Assembly: GCA_964505325.1 (NCBI GenBank) | Contig: CAZDHT010000020.1 | Location: 1-36,502, forward strand | Origin: CAZDHT01 sp964505325 | GTDB taxonomy: Bacteria; Planctomycetota; PUPC01 | Length of the DNA: 36,502 bases | Direction: 5' to 3' | Shown: positions 14,877 through 22,462 of the stretch, one piece after another | Layout of the letters: every line of letters begins with the position of its first letter | Numbering within the stretch: the stretch's first letter is position 1 | Translations under genes and position numbers: made by a program | Notes under the pieces: generated by a model | What the model was told of the DNA's origin: nothing | Seen by the model: the letters and a program-made list of their open reading frames with translations, nothing else | Database searches by the model: none

Positions 14877-15241
14877 ACTGGTTGAAGAGAAGCTGACAGA
14901 AAAGATCATCGGGGCTTGTATGGACGTGTCCACGGAGCTGGGGGGGCGGGTTCCTCGAGAGCGTGTACCAGAAGGCACTGCACTTGGCCTTGGCGGAGAA
15001 AGGGCTGAGAACGGAATCTCAAGTGCCGCTCGAAGTCACGTTCAGAGGAGAGGTCGTCGGGGAGTTCCAGCCGGATATCCTTGTGGAAAGAAAGGTCATC
15101 GTTGAGATCAAGGCTGTACGTTCGCTGGCGCCCGAGCACGAGGCGCAGCTAATCAACTACCTGAAGGCAACGGGCGTCAAGGTGGGACTCTTGGTGAACT
15201 TCGGGCGAACGCGACTTGATTGGAGGCGATTCGTCTATTGA
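14872..15241 (+). pseudogene. GxxExxY protein (PDDEXK_3 nuclease-like), frameshifted
   Basis: The reading starts at ATG 14872 as MGLVEEKLTEKIIGACMDVS and continues through TELGG. It must then shift by one base to give FLESVYQKALHLALAEKGLR, the GFLExVYQ signature that names the family, then EFQPDILVERKVIVEIKAV, the D...ExK core of the PD-(D/E)xK nuclease fold, and LLVNFG near the end. The break lies at a run of seven G (14940-14946), where six would keep the frame. GxxExxY proteins have no proven function and are often present in many copies per genome. The gene is enclosed by inverted decamer arrays. A sequencing or assembly error, a phase-variable tract or true decay are all possible. Confidence 0.8.
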
Positions 15242-15252
15242 GGTCTGCCTCG

Positions 15253-15282
15253 TCCATCCGTGTTCATCCGTGTGCATCCGTG
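15253..15282. repeat. Right array of three CATCCGTG decamers flanking GxxExxY
   Basis: TCCATCCGTG, TTCATCCGTG and TGCATCCGTG repeat with exact ten-base period. They are the reverse complement of the left array, so the gene lies between inverted arrays. The last unit ends in the GTG (15280-15282) that serves best as the start of pabB. Confidence 0.9.
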
Positions 15283-16638
15283 GCTGAAGTCCGGGGCCAA
15301 GCAGCGCCGTTTGCCGTGCTGTGCGCCGTCGCGGGCGAGCGGATGCCGTTCTTCCTCGACAGCGGAATGGACCCGGCGCGGCTGGGCAGGTTCTCATTCG
15401 TCGGCTGCGAACCGTTCCTGGCCGTCCAGTCCCAGGGCAAATCGGTGTTCATCAACGGCAAGCGCGCGGGGCGGAATCCGTTCGCCGTTCTGCGCCGGGT
15501 GCTCAGGTCGCATCGGATGCCGCTCGCGCCGTCGCCGATCCCGTTCGTCGGCGGTGCGGTGGGATACTTCGCCTACGACCTGGGACGCTTCATCGAACGC
15601 CTGCCGGACAACACGGTGGGCGACATCGCCATCCCCGAGATGTACTTCGCACTGTACGACGTGGTGGCCGGCTTCGATCATCAGACGGGCAAGTGGTACG
15701 TCTCCAGCGTGGATGCCGGCGCCGAGGGCTCGAGTCGGCGGCGGGAGCAGCTTGTCTCGGCCATCAAAGGAGCGCCCCCGGCCCCCGAGTTCCCTGCTGT
15801 ATCCTCGACCGGCCTCCGGTCGAACTTCACCCGGGACGAGTACCTACGGGCGGTCCAGCAGGCCAAGGAGTACATCGCCGCGGGCGACATCTTCCAGGTG
15901 AACCTGTCGCAGCGTTTCGAGGCGCAGACCGATGCCGCGCCGCTCGAACTGTACGCCGCCCTGCGCGCCGCCAATCCCGCGCCGTTCGCCTGCTTCCTCC
16001 CGGTCGAGGGCGGCGTCGTGCTGAGTTCGTCGCCCGAGCGCTTTCTCCGCGTCACCGGCCGCCACGTCGAGACCCGGCCGATCAAGGGCACCCGGCCACG
16101 TCGACAGGGCGACGACACGTTCAACCAACGGATGCGTGACGAGCTCGTCGCCAGCAAGAAAGACCGCGCCGAGCTCACCATGATCGTCGACCTCGAACGC
16201 AACGACCTGGGCCGCGTCTGTTCCTACGGCTCCGTCCACGTGACCGAACCGATCGTCCTGGAGGAGTACCCGACGGTGTACCATCTGGTCGCGACCGTCG
16301 AGGGCGATCTGCACAAGCGGCACGACATGATCGACCTGATCAAGGCGTCGTTCCCTGGCGGCTCGATTACCGGCGCACCCAAGATCCGTTCGATGGAGAT
16401 CATCGACGAGCTGGAGCCGACCAAGCGATCGGTCTACACCGGGAACATCGGCTACATCGGCTTCGACGGACGCGCCGACCTCAACATCGCGATCCGGACC
16501 ATCATCTTGACGCCGGGCCGCGCTTACCTTCAGGTCGGTGGCGGCATCGTGGCTGACTCCGAGCCGGAAGCCGAGTACCAGGAAACACTCGACAAGGCCA
16601 GAGCCATGTTCCAGGCCCTGGGGGCCGTCGCATTATGA
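15280..16638 (+). CDS. pabB: Aminodeoxychorismate synthase component I
   Basis: The 452-residue enzyme belongs to the chorismate-binding family and makes 4-amino-4-deoxychorismate from chorismate and ammonia for folate synthesis. The N-terminal domain holds FFLDSGMDPARLGRFSFVG. The catalytic domain holds GDIFQVNLSQRF, SSSPERFL, the PIKGTRPRRQGDD motif with Lys269, DLERNDLGRVC, and GSITGAPKIRSMEIIDELE. Lysine in PIKGT, where anthranilate synthase usually has PIAGT, favours PabB over TrpE. No glutamine amidotransferase (pabA/trpG) is adjacent. The chosen start is GTG 15280, within the last decamer repeat; a longer frame reads through the repeat but looks unlike the family. The N-terminus may be slightly short. 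Confidence 0.85.
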   Translation: MAEVRGQAAPFAVLCAVAGERMPFFLDSGMDPARLGRFSFVGCEPFLAVQSQGKSVFINGKRAGRNPFAVLRRVLRSHRMPLAPSPIPFVGGAVGYFAYDLGRFIERLPDNTVGDIAIPEMYFALYDVVAGFDHQTGKWYVSSVDAGAEGSSRRREQLVSAIKGAPPAPEFPAVSSTGLRSNFTRDEYLRAVQQAKEYIAAGDIFQVNLSQRFEAQTDAAPLELYAALRAANPAPFACFLPVEGGVVLSSSPERFLRVTGRHVETRPIKGTRPRRQGDDTFNQRMRDELVASKKDRAELTMIVDLERNDLGRVCSYGSVHVTEPIVLEEYPTVYHLVATVEGDLHKRHDMIDLIKASFPGGSITGAPKIRSMEIIDELEPTKRSVYTGNIGYIGFDGRADLNIAIRTIILTPGRAYLQVGGGIVADSEPEAEYQETLDKARAMFQALGAVAL

Positions 16639-16645
16639 CAAGCGG

Positions 16646-16679
16646 CAAGTGTCCGTCTGTCCGGACAGACGGACACTTG
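16646..16679. terminator. Perfect 34-bp palindrome after pabB (possible terminator)
   Basis: The left half CAAGTGTCCGTCTGTCC is followed by its exact reverse complement, eight bases after the pabB stop. No T-tract follows, so it is not a standard intrinsic terminator. It may be another mobile palindrome, or a structure that ends or stabilises the pabB message. Confidence 0.5.
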
Positions 16680-16719
16680 GCGACAGCGCGGACGTTACGG
16701 GCCGGGCGCGGAGCGGACG

Positions 16720-17838
16720 ATGCATACGTTCAAGACGGTTGACCGGTTGATTACAGGCCCGGGATGCTTCGAGCAGCTCGGCGAGCTGGCAAAAGAACTG
16801 GGAAGACGCGCCCTGATTGTGACCGGCACGCGCGCGATGGAAGAGGCCGGGGTGACAGACCGGGCGTGCGAGCTGCTGAGAGGAGCGGGCGTCGAGCCGC
16901 GGCGGTTTGAGGAGATCGCCGGCGAGCCGACGGACGCGCAGGTCGACGCCGGCCGGCAGCTCTGCCGCGAAGAGAGATGCGACCTGGTGATCGGCATCGG
17001 CGGCGGCAGCCCGGTCGACGCCGCGAAGGCGATCGCCGCACTGACCGGCTCCGACGTGCCGACCGCCGAATACGTTCAGGGCAGAGCGGCGGACGCGCAA
17101 ACGCTGCTCCCGTGCGTTGCGGCCCCCACCACCAGCGGCACGGGCGCGGAGGTCACGCCCAACGCGGTGATCAGTTATCCGGCCGGCGCGGTGAAGGCGA
17201 GTGTCCGCGGCGCGGGCGTGCTGCCGAAAGTGGCTCTCGTGGATCCCGATCTCACGCTGACCTGTCCGCCCAACGTGACCGCTGCATCCGGACTGGACGC
17301 TCTGACGCAGGCCATCGAGTCGTATGTCTCGATTCACGCCACCCCCATCACCGCCGCCCTGAGCTTCCAGGCGGCTCAGCTTCTGCTGGCCAACCTTCCC
17401 AGGGCGTTTGACGACGGCGGCGACCGGGCGGCGCGCGAGGCCTGCGCCTACGGGAGCGTAATGGCCGGCATGGCGCTGGCAAACGCGCGGTTGGGCGTGG
17501 TCCACGGCATGGCGCATCCGCTGGGAATCCGTTATCACATCCCGCACGGGCTGTGCTGCGGCGTGCTGCTCCCGGCGTCGATCCGCCTCAACCGAAACGC
17601 TGCCGCGCAGAAATACGACCGGCTCTCGCGCGTCGCCGGCAACGAGATCGCCGACGTGACCGACGAGATGCTCGACCGCCTCGGCCTGCCGCACACCCTC
17701 ACCGAATACAACATCCCGCAGAGCGACTTCCGGGTCATTGCGGAGGAGAGCATGCCGTCGGGCTCGCTCAAGGCGAACCCGAAGCCGATCACCGAAGCCG
17801 ACCTCATCGCGATCCTCGAAGGAGTGACAGAGCAATAA
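16720..17838 (+). CDS. Iron-type (group III) alcohol dehydrogenase
   Basis: The 372-residue oxidoreductase has the Fe-ADH plan. An N-terminal Rossmann-like domain carries VIGIGGGSPVDAAKAI (nucleotide site, about residues 91-106) and APTTSGTGAEVTPNAVIS. A helical metal domain carries GLDALTQAIESY (about 192-203), GVVHGMAHPLG (about 259-269) and YHIPHG. The usual metal ligands are Asp and His of D-A-L-T-H and the two later His residues. Here the first His is Gln (DALTQAIE), a variant I recall in part of the family, so metal choice or activity may differ. Substrates are likely short alcohols, aldehydes or lactaldehyde. A small zinc-ribbon gene follows with 18 bp spacing. Confidence 0.85.
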   Translation: MHTFKTVDRLITGPGCFEQLGELAKELGRRALIVTGTRAMEEAGVTDRACELLRGAGVEPRRFEEIAGEPTDAQVDAGRQLCREERCDLVIGIGGGSPVDAAKAIAALTGSDVPTAEYVQGRAADAQTLLPCVAAPTTSGTGAEVTPNAVISYPAGAVKASVRGAGVLPKVALVDPDLTLTCPPNVTAASGLDALTQAIESYVSIHATPITAALSFQAAQLLLANLPRAFDDGGDRAAREACAYGSVMAGMALANARLGVVHGMAHPLGIRYHIPHGLCCGVLLPASIRLNRNAAAQKYDRLSRVAGNEIADVTDEMLDRLGLPHTLTEYNIPQSDFRVIAEESMPSGSLKANPKPITEADLIAILEGVTEQ

Positions 17839-17856
17839 TATAGGAGGGAGAGCCCG

Positions 17857-18084
17857 ATGAGCGAACGCGAGATGACATGCCTCGCGTGTGGTGGAAAGAA
17901 CATGCGGCCCGGACAGGTCAACTTCGCGATGTTCCGCCCGACGGCCCGGTTCATGTGGCGCGGCTACAAAATGGACGCGTACGTCTGTGCGGACTGCGGC
18001 TATGTCGCCCAGTACGTCGCGCCGCCGGGCCTCAGAGAGATCCGCGGTCTGTCGCCCGAGCAGCCGTCGCCCGGACGCGGATAG
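17857..18084 (+). CDS. Small zinc-ribbon protein
   Basis: The 75-residue protein has CLACGGKNM near residue 8 and YVCADCGYVAQYV near residue 44, two CxxC knuckles that form one zinc ribbon. The middle (FAMFRPTARFMWRGYKMDAY) is basic and aromatic. Such small proteins are widespread and of unknown role; binding to nucleic acid or to a partner enzyme is possible. A TAGGAGGGAG ribosome site precedes the ATG. It lies between the dehydrogenase and comEC, 10 bp before the latter, so it is probably co-transcribed with both. Confidence 0.65.
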   Translation: MSEREMTCLACGGKNMRPGQVNFAMFRPTARFMWRGYKMDAYVCADCGYVAQYVAPPGLREIRGLSPEQPSPGRG

Positions 18085-18094
18085 AGAGAGCCGC

Positions 18095-20629
18095 ATGAGG
18101 GAGAGCGATCCAGCCCCGCCGCCCGACCCGGATGCCTTCGAGCAGTCGGCCGAGCGGCACCGGCCGCTCCTCGCCGCGGCCGTCGCGTTCGCCATCGGGA
18201 TTGTCGCGGCGAGGCATCTGGATCTTCACATCCGCGGCCCGGTGTTCCTGGGCGTTGTGTGCGCCGCATGTGTCATTGCTCTGCGGCACCGGCTCGGTGG
18301 CAATCTCAGGTCCGCTCTGATCCTCATTCTGGTGGGCGCCGCCGGCGCCACGACCCAGGCGTATCACACCCATGCTTCCCGCAGCCGTGCCCGGACCTCG
18401 CTGGCGCGGCTCCTGGACAAGGACCCGAGTCTCTGCGCCATCCGCGGGACGCTTATGGGCGAGATCGGCGTCATGGAGATCTCGCCGTTAATCGAAACGG
18501 ACGAGTTCGGGCCGCGAGAAATCAGCACCTTTTGCGTCAGGGCGCGCCAGATCGAGGCCAACGGGCGGGTCGTAGAGACTTCCGGCGACGTGAAAATCGC
18601 CGCCAAGGGGAAGTTGGCGGAGTCCAGCCACGGCGACGAGGTACGCGTATTCGGCTGGATCAAGCCGGTCGACCCTGACCGGCCGTCCGGCCGCTATGCG
18701 GCGTCGAGGGGAATTGTAGCGCGGATGTCGATCACCGGCCAGAACGCCGTGGTGGTGGAGAAAAGGAGCACCGGCTCGTTCCTGCGGTTCCTGTACGCGG
18801 TCAAGCAGTCCTTCCGGCGGCAGATCGACGAGGCCGGCTTCTCCGAAGACACCGCCCGCTCCTCCAAGGACACTGCCGGCGTCCTGAAGGCGGTGCTGCT
18901 GGGGGATCGCGAGCGGCTCGACCGGCGGCTGGCGGGCGCGTTCAACAAGAGCGGGACGACGCACATTCTGGCGATCTCGGGCCTCCACGTCGGCATCGTG
19001 TACGGGGCGATCTTCTGGTTGTGCCGGATGCTCCTGATCCAGCGCTGGCGGCGCCGCGTCATCGTGCTGAGCGTGGTCTTCTCGTACGCGTTGATGATCG
19101 GCCTTCGCCCGGCCACCGTCCGCGCCGTGCTGATGATCGTGCTGTTCGAAGTAGGCGGGGCGCTCCGGTTCGCCCGCGACCCGGTCAACGCGGTAGCAGG
19201 CGCGGCGCTGATTATTCTGGCGTGGGCGCCGCAGCACCTCTTCGAGGCCGGGTTCCAGCTTACGTTTGTGGCGGTGCTGGGCATCCTGATGTTCGCCGGG
19301 AACCTCGCGCGGCTCCTGCGGGGCCGCCCGGACGAGATCGAGCGCCTGGTGGAGCCGGAGCTGCGAAGTCGGCCTCGGAGCCTGGCCAGGCGCGTTTGGA
19401 AGGTCGCGACCGGAGCGATCGGGGTGTGCGCGGCGGCGACGATATGCGTCGCGCCGCTCCAGGCGTACTACTTCAACATCGTCACGCCCGTCTCCATCCT
19501 GGCGACGGCGCTGCTGGTCCCTATCATCTCCGTCCTGATCTCGTTGGGGTTTCTGTTCCTGGCGGTGGCGCCGTTCGCGCCGTTCCTTGCGGCCCTCGCC
19601 GCCAAGGCGCTGGCTGTAGTTGCCGCGTTGTTCATCGGCACGGTCGAGCTCGCCAGCGCGCTTCCGTTCGGCCATGCGTTTGTGGCGCCGCCGCCGGTGG
19701 GATGGATCGCGCTGTTCTACACCTCGCTGCTCGTGGTCGCCGCGCGAAAATGGATCGGCCTGACCGGCGTCCGCGCCGCGGTTGTCCCGGCTTGTGTTCT
19801 GTGTGCTTACCTTGGCTGGCGCGGGTTCATCGGCCCGGCCCCCGAACTGTCCGCGACGTTCGTCAACGTGGGGCACGGCATGTGCGTCGTGATCACCGCC
19901 GGCGACAGCACGGTCGTGTGCGACTGCGGATCCGGGACGCCGTTCTCGACCTACGACGTCGGAAAGGGCCCGGCCGCGTTCTGCCTGTGGAACCAGGGCA
20001 TCAAACGAATCGACCTGCTCCTTCTCTCGCACACCGACGCCGACCACGTGAACGGCGTGCTCTCGCTGATCGATCGTTTCCCCGTTCGAACGATCATCGC
20101 CAACAAGAACTTTGGCCAGGACGAGATCGGCAAGACCCTGATCCAGGCGTTCCGCGCGGGCGGCATCCCGTTCCGAGAGGCGGGCGACGGCGACAGGATC
20201 ACGCTGCCAGGGCTCGATGTGGCGATTCTGTGGCCCCCGAAAACACAGGCCGGCTGGCAGCTCAACCGGGTGAACGACCGGTCACTCGTCGCACGGATCA
20301 CTTCCGGCGGGCGAAGCGTCCTGCTCACGGCCGACATCGAGCAGGCGGGAATGGGCGGGCTGATAGCGACGCACCGCGACCTCCGGGCCGACGTGCTCTA
20401 CGTCCCGCATCACGGCGCCGACGAGCCTGGGCTGCCCGAGTTCGTTCGCGCGGTGAAACCCAGCTACGCGGTGATCAGCGGAGACCGCGGCGATACGGCG
20501 GCGCGGAAAAAGGTGGCCGCGCTGTTCAAGGGTGCGTGGCTGTATCAGACTTTCCTCGACGGAAACATCCATCTCGATACCAGGCCGGACGGCTGGCGGG
20601 CACGGACCGCGGGACGGGTCCGGCCGTGA
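18095..20629 (+). CDS. comEC: ComEC/Rec2 DNA uptake channel
   Basis: The 844-residue membrane protein has the three ComEC parts. The N-terminal region has two or three membrane helices and an OB-fold-like soluble domain (about 115-225). The competence core is VLKAVLLGDRERLDRRLAGA, then THILAISGLHVGIVYG, then many helices to about residue 585. The C-terminal metallo-beta-lactamase-like domain begins at about 590 (SATFVNVGHGMCVVITAG), with LLLSHTDADHVNG as the HxDxDH metal motif and YVPHHGADEP. ComEC moves single-stranded DNA across the inner membrane and the C-terminal domain may degrade the other strand. A competence role is inferred; no comEA or pilus gene is in the window. The ATG at 18095 follows an AGAGAGAG stretch. 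Confidence 0.9.
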   Translation: MRESDPAPPPDPDAFEQSAERHRPLLAAAVAFAIGIVAARHLDLHIRGPVFLGVVCAACVIALRHRLGGNLRSALILILVGAAGATTQAYHTHASRSRARTSLARLLDKDPSLCAIRGTLMGEIGVMEISPLIETDEFGPREISTFCVRARQIEANGRVVETSGDVKIAAKGKLAESSHGDEVRVFGWIKPVDPDRPSGRYAASRGIVARMSITGQNAVVVEKRSTGSFLRFLYAVKQSFRRQIDEAGFSEDTARSSKDTAGVLKAVLLGDRERLDRRLAGAFNKSGTTHILAISGLHVGIVYGAIFWLCRMLLIQRWRRRVIVLSVVFSYALMIGLRPATVRAVLMIVLFEVGGALRFARDPVNAVAGAALIILAWAPQHLFEAGFQLTFVAVLGILMFAGNLARLLRGRPDEIERLVEPELRSRPRSLARRVWKVATGAIGVCAAATICVAPLQAYYFNIVTPVSILATALLVPIISVLISLGFLFLAVAPFAPFLAALAAKALAVVAALFIGTVELASALPFGHAFVAPPPVGWIALFYTSLLVVAARKWIGLTGVRAAVVPACVLCAYLGWRGFIGPAPELSATFVNVGHGMCVVITAGDSTVVCDCGSGTPFSTYDVGKGPAAFCLWNQGIKRIDLLLLSHTDADHVNGVLSLIDRFPVRTIIANKNFGQDEIGKTLIQAFRAGGIPFREAGDGDRITLPGLDVAILWPPKTQAGWQLNRVNDRSLVARITSGGRSVLLTADIEQAGMGGLIATHRDLRADVLYVPHHGADEPGLPEFVRAVKPSYAVISGDRGDTAARKKVAALFKGAWLYQTFLDGNIHLDTRPDGWRARTAGRVRP

Positions 20630-20644
20630 GGGCGCGGCGGGTTT

Positions 20645-22426
20645 TCACTTGGCCGCCGGGCCGCGGTCCGGCTCCTTCGGCTTGAACGGCCGGTACAGCG
20701 GATCGCCGACGCAGTAGGCCACCCAGCTCAGGAATCGCGTCGAGGCCAGCGCGGCCTCGGCGAGATTGCGGCCCTTGAGCAGGTTGCCGACGAGCGGGTC
20801 TGGCGCGGGGAAGCCGTCGAGGAGCGGCTCGTCGCACGTGCCGAGCACCGCCGTGGCGCCGTGCGCCAGCATCGGCCCGGTCCACCGGCTCTTGGCCGAG
20901 ACGGACCACCCGGCGTAGGAATGCAGGTGGGTGGCGACGGCGCCCCGGCCGAACCGGAAGCGCTTGTTCTTCGGCGTGAAGCGCCCGGAATACCACCCGT
21001 AGTAGAAGCCGATCGTTTCCTTCATTACGGACAGGTCGACCACGTCGGGCCGCTGATCGATCTTGACGGAAAGGCGCCCGTCCTTCTTCATGATATCCGC
21101 CGCCCGCAGGATCATCTGGTCGCCCATCGCGTAGCCGCCGGACGTCAGGCCGCGGGCGTCGAAGAATGCAATGCCCTGGACGCCGAACTTCTCGGCCGAG
21201 ACCGCACGCCTCACCAGGTCGTTGGCGATCCGGTCGTCCGGCCCGTCGAGCCGGCCCACCCCCAGGATCCGTTCCACCGGCGTCAGCCTGACCGTCTTGC
21301 CGAACAGCGGGTTCCGCAGGCGGCCCTCGGTCGAGTAGTCGCCGGCGCGGGCGAGCGCCAGTTCGGAGTCAACCGAGGCGCGGTCCCAGCCGTAGTAGCG
21401 GCGCGGGTCGGTGCTGCGTCCGCTCTCGGGCAGCCGGAGCGGAATACCTCGCACCAACACCAGGATGGTGGTGCGCGGATTCTGTTCGAGGTATCGCCGG
21501 ACCGGCGCCAGCAGTCTCTTTTCGTAGTCGCCGCGCGATATGTCGAGCGTTGCCTTCAGCTTCACCTTCACCGCCTGCGGGTTCTTGATCCCGCGCGCCT
21601 GGCAGTAGTTCAAGGCGATCTTCCGCGCGTTCTTGGCTTCGGTGTTGATGACGAACACCATGTCGCTCGGCCGGAAGACGTACGGCTCGGTCTTGATCGT
21701 GATCGGGCCGGCCGGGTCGGAATACTCCGGCGGCTCGTCCTCCGTAAACGCACGGACCGAGTACTCGTACTCCTGGTTCTCTTCGAGGCCGACGTCCAGG
21801 ACTTCGGCCACCCCCGTGGCCCGAGCGCGGGCCCCGTCGGTGCGGGCGAGCACCGGTGTGGTCCCACTGATGGTCAGCTTCAGGTATGGCTTGGCCTCGT
21901 CTTCGCCCGGCGCTTTGCGCGCGACCTCATAGCCGGCGACGTTCAGCTCCCGGCTCGGGCTCCACGTCACCCGCACGCGCGTTCCGTCGGTCACCGCGCG
22001 AAGATTCCGCGGCGCGGCCGGCCTGCCGGTGCCGCGTTCGCCCACCCGCACCTTGAGCACGCCGGGCTGCCCGGAGACCGGGGCCCTCGACGCCCGCGTC
22101 GACTGAAGGAAATACGGATACAAATTGACCGCGTATACCCGGCCCGGCCGGAGGTCCGAGATGGTGGCCTCCCTGCTTCCAGGCTTCAGGTGCTTTGTTC
22201 GATAGGCGGTCCGGCCCTCGAGCGCTGAAAAGCTGCCCCATTGAACCGCCCATCCCTTGATCCCTTTTCCTTCGTCGGCCTGCCAGGTCACCTTGGCGGA
22301 CGTTGCGGCCTGGGTTACTTTGATTGATTTTATCGTGGTCATCGCGGGCCGCGCCGCCGTCTCCGCTCCGAGCGCGGCATTACACAGAAACGCCGCAACC
22401 AGAATCATGGCCGGTAATGATCGCAT
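20645..22426 (-). CDS. TIGR03790-family secreted protein with fibronectin-III-like domains
   Basis: The 593-residue protein has a signal peptide (MRSLPAMILVAAFLCNAALG, cut near AALGAE). Two FN3-like beta domains follow at about 30-125 and 135-245 (VRVTWSPSRELNVAGYEVAR, NQEYEYSVRAF), then the TIGR03790 core from about 250. That core contains ARKIALNYCQARGIKNPQ, TILVLVRGIPLRLP, RLDGPDDRIANDLVRRAV, FYYGWYSGRF, AVATHLHSYAGWSVSA and WVAYCVGDPLYRPF. The family has no known activity and occurs in Planctomycetes and other bacteria with complex envelopes. A GGAGGG site precedes the ATG at 22426, and uvrC ends 36 bases upstream on the same strand. A paralogue lies on the other side of uvrC. Confidence 0.8.
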   Translation of the reverse strand: MRSLPAMILVAAFLCNAALGAETAARPAMTTIKSIKVTQAATSAKVTWQADEGKGIKGWAVQWGSFSALEGRTAYRTKHLKPGSREATISDLRPGRVYAVNLYPYFLQSTRASRAPVSGQPGVLKVRVGERGTGRPAAPRNLRAVTDGTRVRVTWSPSRELNVAGYEVARKAPGEDEAKPYLKLTISGTTPVLARTDGARARATGVAEVLDVGLEENQEYEYSVRAFTEDEPPEYSDPAGPITIKTEPYVFRPSDMVFVINTEAKNARKIALNYCQARGIKNPQAVKVKLKATLDISRGDYEKRLLAPVRRYLEQNPRTTILVLVRGIPLRLPESGRSTDPRRYYGWDRASVDSELALARAGDYSTEGRLRNPLFGKTVRLTPVERILGVGRLDGPDDRIANDLVRRAVSAEKFGVQGIAFFDARGLTSGGYAMGDQMILRAADIMKKDGRLSVKIDQRPDVVDLSVMKETIGFYYGWYSGRFTPKNKRFRFGRGAVATHLHSYAGWSVSAKSRWTGPMLAHGATAVLGTCDEPLLDGFPAPDPLVGNLLKGRNLAEAALASTRFLSWVAYCVGDPLYRPFKPKEPDRGPAAK

Positions 22427-22462
22427 GTTGGAAACCCTCCAGGGCTTGCCGTCCGGCCAGCT

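Noticed and set aside
14872..15241. Programmed ribosomal frameshift in the GxxExxY gene
   Set aside because: A plain G-run with no slippery heptamer of known type or stimulatory structure was seen. A base error or slippage is simpler.
13768..15282. Decamer arrays considered as a CRISPR array
   Set aside because: Units are ten bases with no spacers of 30-40 bases, they occur in both orientations, and no cas gene is present.
15280..16638. trpE (anthranilate synthase component I) as the identity of the chorismate-binding gene
   Set aside because: The PIKGT motif has Lys at the position typical of PabB, while TrpE usually has PIAGT, and no trp genes are adjacent.
18833..18892. Short internal duplication in comEC (GAAGACACCGCC versus AAGGACACTGCC)
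   Set aside because: The match is only about a dozen bases with mismatches in an ordinary coding region and is not distinguishable from chance.
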